From Pseudomonadota bacterium (GTDB lineage: Bacteria > Pseudomonadota > Gammaproteobacteria > Burkholderiales > Casimicrobiaceae): a stretch of 5,994 nt of DNA. Both the position numbers and the translations under genes were made by a program. The stretch spans positions 1-5,994 of the forward strand of contig JAKLIE010000136.1 in assembly GCA_022709775.1 (NCBI GenBank), given 5' to 3'. Below, piece after piece: positions 1 through 5,994 of the stretch. Under the pieces are notes generated by a model, which ran no database searches, was not told where the DNA came from, and saw nothing but the letters and a program-made list of their open reading frames with translations. The number at the start of each line of letters is the position of its first letter. Position 1 is the stretch's first letter.

Positions 1-1724
<1,724 letters not shown>

Positions 1725-1750
1725 TCCCTGACCACGACGGCGAGAAAGCG

Positions 1751-3292
<1,542 letters not shown>

Positions 3293-3338
3293 GAGGCCGG
3301 AGCGGGCGGCGACCGGCGCCAGGCGACACCCGCCGGGC

Positions 3339-4424
3339 CTACTCGCCGGCCAGAGGCACGATCGCCTCGGCGAGGAGCGAGACGGTCACCTCGCGGCCCG
3401 ATGCGAGGCCGTTTCGCTGCGCAACGTGCAGCGACACTTTCAGGTGGAGGCGGGCGTCGGGCAGGCCTTCCGGCACGAGCCTCGCGATCACGTCGTCGCC
3501 GAGCGTCACGAGATCGGCGACGGTCGCGCGTACCGGGTTCTCGCGCTCGCCGCGCGAAGGCCGGTCGACGCGGTGGAGCAGCACCTTGGTCGGCAGGATC
3601 GTCCATGCGGTCCGCGCGCCGGCGTCGACCGCCGTCGCGTCCGGCAGCTCGAGCGTGTGCGGGCCCCAGTGCATGCGCGATACGCCGTCCTCGCGCTCGA
3701 CGGTCCCGTGGAAGAGGTTCGGCAGGTCGAGCAGGCGCGCGGCGGCGACCGTCGTCGGTCGCGTGAGGACGTCGCCGGTGGCGCCATGCTGCACGATCCG
3801 CCCGCGCTGGAGCAGGCACAGGTGCGTCGCGAGCAGCGCGGCCTCGTCGAGGTCGTGCGTCACGAGCAGCACCGTCGGCGCGAGCTCCGCGTGGAGGCGC
3901 TTCAGCTCCAGGTAGAGCCGCTTGCGCGTGCTGCGGTCCACCGACGAGAAAGGCTCGTCCAGCAGCAGAACGCGGGGCTCGCGCGCGAGCGCCCGGGCCA
4001 TCGCCACTCGCTGCTGCTGCCCGCCCGACAGTTCGCGGGGGAGCCGGTCGTCGAGCCCCGCCACGTGCGCGAGCGCGAGGCAGGCGCGGGCGCGCTCGGC
4101 GCGCTCGCCGGCCGGCAGGTGCGTGAGCGAGCACGCGACGTTCGCCAGCGCCGACAGATGCGGGAACAGCCCGTAGTGCTGCGAGACGTATCCGATCGGA
4201 CGTTCGCGCGTGGGCTTCGACATGCCGCGCGCGGTGTCGAGCCAGGCGTCGGTTCCGAGCGCGATGCGTCCGCTGCGGGGCCGGATCAGGCCGGCGATGG
4301 CGCGAAGCAGCGACGTCTTGCCGCTCCCCGACGGCCCGACGACCGCGACGATCTCGCCTGCGGGCAGCTCGACGTCGAGGTCGAGCGGCGGCGCCCCGTG
4401 CACGATCCGCACGGAAAGGTTCAT
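3339..4424 (-). CDS. modC: Molybdate ABC transporter ATP-binding protein
   Basis: Cytoplasmic ATPase that powers molybdate import through ModB. The ATG at 4424 overlaps the modB stop in an ATGA, which fixes the start and implies translational coupling; GGAG lies about ten bases upstream. The protein is 361 aa, close to the roughly 350-aa ModC norm. In order: Walker A GPSGSGKT at 30-37, Q-loop Q82 in YVSQHYGLFPHL, ABC signature LSGGQQQR at 132-139, Walker B LLLDEP with D156 and E157, D-loop SSVD at 160-163, and switch H190 in VTHD. About 120 residues follow (235-361) and look like the TOBE-type regulatory domain that binds oxyanion in ModC proteins. The nucleotide-binding part alone would also fit sulfate or other CysA/PotA-like importers. 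The molybdate call rests mainly on the adjacent modB and modA and on the ModE-type operator. It is the last gene of the operon and converges with leuA. Confidence 0.93.
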   Translation of the reverse strand: MNLSVRIVHGAPPLDLDVELPAGEIVAVVGPSGSGKTSLLRAIAGLIRPRSGRIALGTDAWLDTARGMSKPTRERPIGYVSQHYGLFPHLSALANVACSLTHLPAGERAERARACLALAHVAGLDDRLPRELSGGQQQRVAMARALAREPRVLLLDEPFSSVDRSTRKRLYLELKRLHAELAPTVLLVTHDLDEAALLATHLCLLQRGRIVQHGATGDVLTRPTTVAAARLLDLPNLFHGTVEREDGVSRMHWGPHTLELPDATAVDAGARTAWTILPTKVLLHRVDRPSRGERENPVRATVADLVTLGDDVIARLVPEGLPDARLHLKVSLHVAQRNGLASGREVTVSLLAEAIVPLAGE

Positions 4425-5092
4425 CGCCGCTCGCTCCGCAGCCACCGGTCGGAAAGCACGAACGAGAGCGCGACCGTGACGAACGAGACGACGAGGAGCG
4501 CCAGGGCCATCGTGCCGGCCGCCGTCGTGTCGAACGCCTGCACGCGGTCGTAGATCGCGATCGCGATCGTCTTCGTCTCGCCCGGAATGCTGCCCCCGAC
4601 CATCAGCACGACGCCGAACTCGCCAAGCGTGTGCGCGAACGTGAGGACGGCGGCCGAGAGCACGCCGGGCCACGCCAGCGGCAATTCGATCCGCAGGAAG
4701 GCCTGCCAGCGGGACAGTCCGCAGCACTGCGCCGCCTCGCGCACCTCGTGCGGGATCGCGGCGAAGGCGCGCTGCAGCGGCTGCACGGCGAACGGGATGT
4801 TGACGATTACGGACGCGACGACGAGCCCGGCGAAGCTGAATGCGAGCGGCGCGCCGAACACGCGGGCGAACGCGTCGCCCAGCGGGCTCTGCGCGCCCAG
4901 CGCGACCAGCAGGTAGAAGCCGACGACCGTCGGCGGCAGCACGAGCGGAAGCGCGGTCAGCGCCTCGAGCCAGGGCCGCGATCGCGAGCGCGTGTTCGCG
5001 AGCCAGCGTCCCGCGACGATGCCCAGCGGGACGAGGATCGCGAGCGTCCACGCGGCGAGCGCGAGCGAGAGCCTGAGCGCGGTCCAGTCCAT
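4421..5092 (-). CDS. modB: Molybdate ABC transporter permease
   Basis: Inner-membrane channel subunit, predicted to work as a dimer with ModC and to receive molybdate from ModA. The ATG at 5092 gives 223 aa, typical for ModB, with N-terminus MDWTALRLSLALAA. A longer in-frame opening to 5248 would run into modA and adds an arginine-rich, non-family sequence, so it was rejected. GAGG sits four bases before the chosen ATG. About five hydrophobic helices are visible, near residues 8-28, 45-67, 84-106, 146-166 and 195-215. The EAA loop that docks onto the ATPase lies at 119-143 (EAAQCCGL then RIELPLAWPG). The ModB-characteristic stretch GEFGVVLMVGG starts at 157 and runs into IPGETKT ending at 174. 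The gene starts 11 bp after the modA stop and overlaps modC by 4 bp. This is a complete, ordinary member of the family. Confidence 0.95.
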   Translation of the reverse strand: MDWTALRLSLALAAWTLAILVPLGIVAGRWLANTRSRSRPWLEALTALPLVLPPTVVGFYLLVALGAQSPLGDAFARVFGAPLAFSFAGLVVASVIVNIPFAVQPLQRAFAAIPHEVREAAQCCGLSRWQAFLRIELPLAWPGVLSAAVLTFAHTLGEFGVVLMVGGSIPGETKTIAIAIYDRVQAFDTTAAGTMALALLVVSFVTVALSFVLSDRWLRSERR

Positions 5093-5103
5093 CGTGCCTC
5101 GCG

Positions 5104-5868
5104 TCAGCCGCCCTCGCCGGGCAGCGCGAAGCCGTTGCGAACGAAGATCGCCCTGGCGCCGGGCGTGTCGAGGTACGCGCGGAACGCGGCGGCCTGCGGT
5201 CCCGCCGACTTCGTCAACACCATCCTCTGGCGCAGCGGCCGATGCCATTCGGCGGGGAGCAGCACCGCGGTGCCGAGCTTCGCGGCTTCGGGAGCCTTCG
5301 CGAGGGACCAGGGGACGATGCCGCCTTCCGCGCCGCCGCCCGCGGCGAATTGCATCGCCTGCGAAGCGTTTTCGCCCAGCACGAGCGAGGGCGTGATCGC
5401 CTCCCAGAGGCCGGCCCGACGCAGCACCTCGCGCGCCGCGCGTCCGTAGGGCGCGTGCTCGGGATTCGCGATCGCGAAGCGCCTGACGCGGCCTTCCCGG
5501 ACCGCGCGCCGGAGGTCGGCGAGCGTGGGGTCGGCGGCCAGCGGCGAGTTTCGCGGCACGAACAGCGCGACGCGGCCGATCGCGTAGAGCGTTCCCCCGT
5601 CGCGCGTGAGGCCCTCGGCGGCGAGGCGCTCGACGTACGCCTCGTCGGCGGACAGGAACAGCTCGAACGGCGCGCCGTGTTCGATCTGCTGCGTGAAGTT
5701 GCCCGACGAGCCGAACGCGATGCGCACCTCGTTCCCGGTCTCGCGCCGGTAGGCGTCCGCGATCTCGGTGAGAGCGAACTTGAGGTCTGCCGCGGCGGCG
5801 ATCACCGGCGCCTGCGCCGCGGCGAACGGCGCGAGGGCGACGAGAATCAGCGCGAGCAGGGTTCGCAT
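5104..5868 (-). CDS. modA: Molybdate-binding periplasmic protein
   Basis: Captures molybdate (probably also tungstate) in the periplasm and delivers it to ModB. The 254-aa length is normal for ModA. The start at 5868 is well fixed: an in-frame TAA lies 15 bases upstream, inside the ModE-like operator, with no other start codon between. No good Shine-Dalgarno precedes the ATG. Residues 1-20 form a signal peptide (one Arg, a Leu/Ala core, cleavage near AAA or AQA). The mature part shows AAAADLKFAL at 24-33, FGSSGNFTQQI at 52-62, GAPFELFLSADE at 65-76, ANPEHAPYGRAA at 134-145 and GENASQAMQF at 165-174. This pattern belongs to the ModA subgroup resembling Azotobacter ModA rather than E. coli ModA. 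The residue before Asp28 is Ala where I recall Ser, a candidate molybdate ligand, in relatives. It is the first gene of the modABC operon, probably repressed by ModE when molybdate is abundant. Confidence 0.94.
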   Translation of the reverse strand: MRTLLALILVALAPFAAAQAPVIAAAADLKFALTEIADAYRRETGNEVRIAFGSSGNFTQQIEHGAPFELFLSADEAYVERLAAEGLTRDGGTLYAIGRVALFVPRNSPLAADPTLADLRRAVREGRVRRFAIANPEHAPYGRAAREVLRRAGLWEAITPSLVLGENASQAMQFAAGGGAEGGIVPWSLAKAPEAAKLGTAVLLPAEWHRPLRQRMVLTKSAGPQAAAFRAYLDTPGARAIFVRNGFALPGEGG

Positions 5869-5880
5869 CGGAGTCGGCTT

Positions 5881-5906
5881 GCGTTATAGCCGGTCAACTA
5901 TAACGC
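5881..5906. promoter_or_regulatory. ModE-type molybdate operator (perfect inverted repeat) upstream of modA
   Basis: Arms GCGTTATAG and CTATAACGC are exact reverse complements, 9 bp each, separated by 8 bp. The inner spacing CGTTATA-N10-TATAACG is the same as in the E. coli modA operator bound by ModE (CGTTATA-N10-CATAACG, recalled from published work). The site ends 12 bp before the modA ATG. It stands out as an AT-rich island in otherwise very GC-rich DNA. The arm nearest modA contains TATAAC on the modA-coding strand (5888-5883), which could be the -10 element, so bound protein would block RNA polymerase directly. Sequence match and symmetry are seen; binding by a ModE protein is inferred. 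Confidence 0.87.
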
Positions 5907-5916
5907 AGCGACGGCG

Positions 5917-5994
5917 TCAGCGCGCGGGTCGCTTGCGCGGGAGGAGGCGTCGCAGCGCGTCGAGCTCGACGGAGGCCGCGGCATTGAGGCCGTC
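5917..5994 (-). CDS. C-terminal end of an unidentified gene, possibly a ModE-like regulator
   Basis: An open frame enters from the right edge and runs 25 codons to a TGA at 5919-5917, which is 48 bp upstream of the modA ATG. The peptide begins DGLNAAASVELDAL and ends with a basic tail, RRLLPRKRPAR. Codon use has the strong third-position G/C of the neighbouring genes, and the stop falls just before the operator, as expected for a real gene end. The fragment is too short to assign. Genes for ModE regulators are often next to modABC. A helical tail like this could close a ModE protein made only of the N-terminal helix-turn-helix domain, because no TOBE-domain sequence is seen at the end. That identity is a guess based on position; that a coding end exists here is moderately likely. 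Confidence 0.5.
   Translation of the reverse strand, partial: DGLNAAASVELDALRRLLPRKRPAR

Noticed and set aside
3296..3333. Candidate rho-independent terminator between leuA and modC (GCCGG/CCGGC and GCGGG/CCCGC pairings)
   Set aside because: Stems are only 5 bp with large loops, and there is no T-tract on either strand; such pairings are expected by chance in this composition.
4553..4568. 16-bp perfect palindrome made of repeated GATCGC units, resembling a protein-binding site or HIP1-like repeat
   Set aside because: It lies inside modB and encodes the conserved Ile-Ala-Ile-Ala-Ile stretch after GETKT, so GC-biased codon choice explains it.
5093..5248. Longer modB start extending 52 residues into modA
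   Set aside because: The added sequence is arginine-rich, lies within modA coding sequence, and does not resemble ModB; the ATG at 5092 gives the normal N-terminus and has GAGG upstream.

Overview
This is a very GC-rich window with strong G/C at third codon positions. It is densely coded with short gaps and reads as chromosomal DNA of a proteobacterium. The protein styles (a 513-aa bacterial-type LeuA, the ModA and ModB sequence signatures, and a ModE-type operator) fit a betaproteobacterium of the Burkholderiales or a relative. That placement is inference from remembered family sequences, not from a search. I see no mobile elements, CRISPR arrays, rRNA or tRNA.

Layout: positions 1-3292 on the + strand hold two complete-looking 2-isopropylmalate synthase genes in tandem, 26 bp apart. 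The first encodes the long 'yeast/actinobacterial' type (about 574 aa, with its start codon cut by the window edge). The second encodes the classical bacterial type (513 aa). Both keep the catalytic Arg-Asp, the metal-binding His-x-His and a C-terminal leucine-sensing domain. Both are therefore predicted to catalyse the committed step of leucine synthesis, with feedback control.

Positions 3339-5868 on the - strand hold a molybdate ABC transporter operon in the order modA-modB-modC: periplasmic binding protein, membrane permease, ATPase. It converges on the leuA pair across a 46-bp gap. modA and modB are 11 bp apart, and modB and modC overlap in an ATGA, so the three are almost certainly co-transcribed and translationally coupled.

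Immediately upstream of modA (5881-5906) is a perfect 9+8+9 inverted repeat that matches the ModE molybdate-repressor operator. Beyond it, a 25-codon C-terminal fragment of another - strand gene (5917-5994) enters from outside the window. Its identity is not established; a ModE-like regulator is a reasonable guess.

The genes are mostly ordinary. The points worth a second look are the tandem non-orthologous leuA pair, the ModE box sitting almost on the modA start codon, and a possible loss of the usual molybdate-ligand serine in ModA. I did not find a convincing new biological system here.
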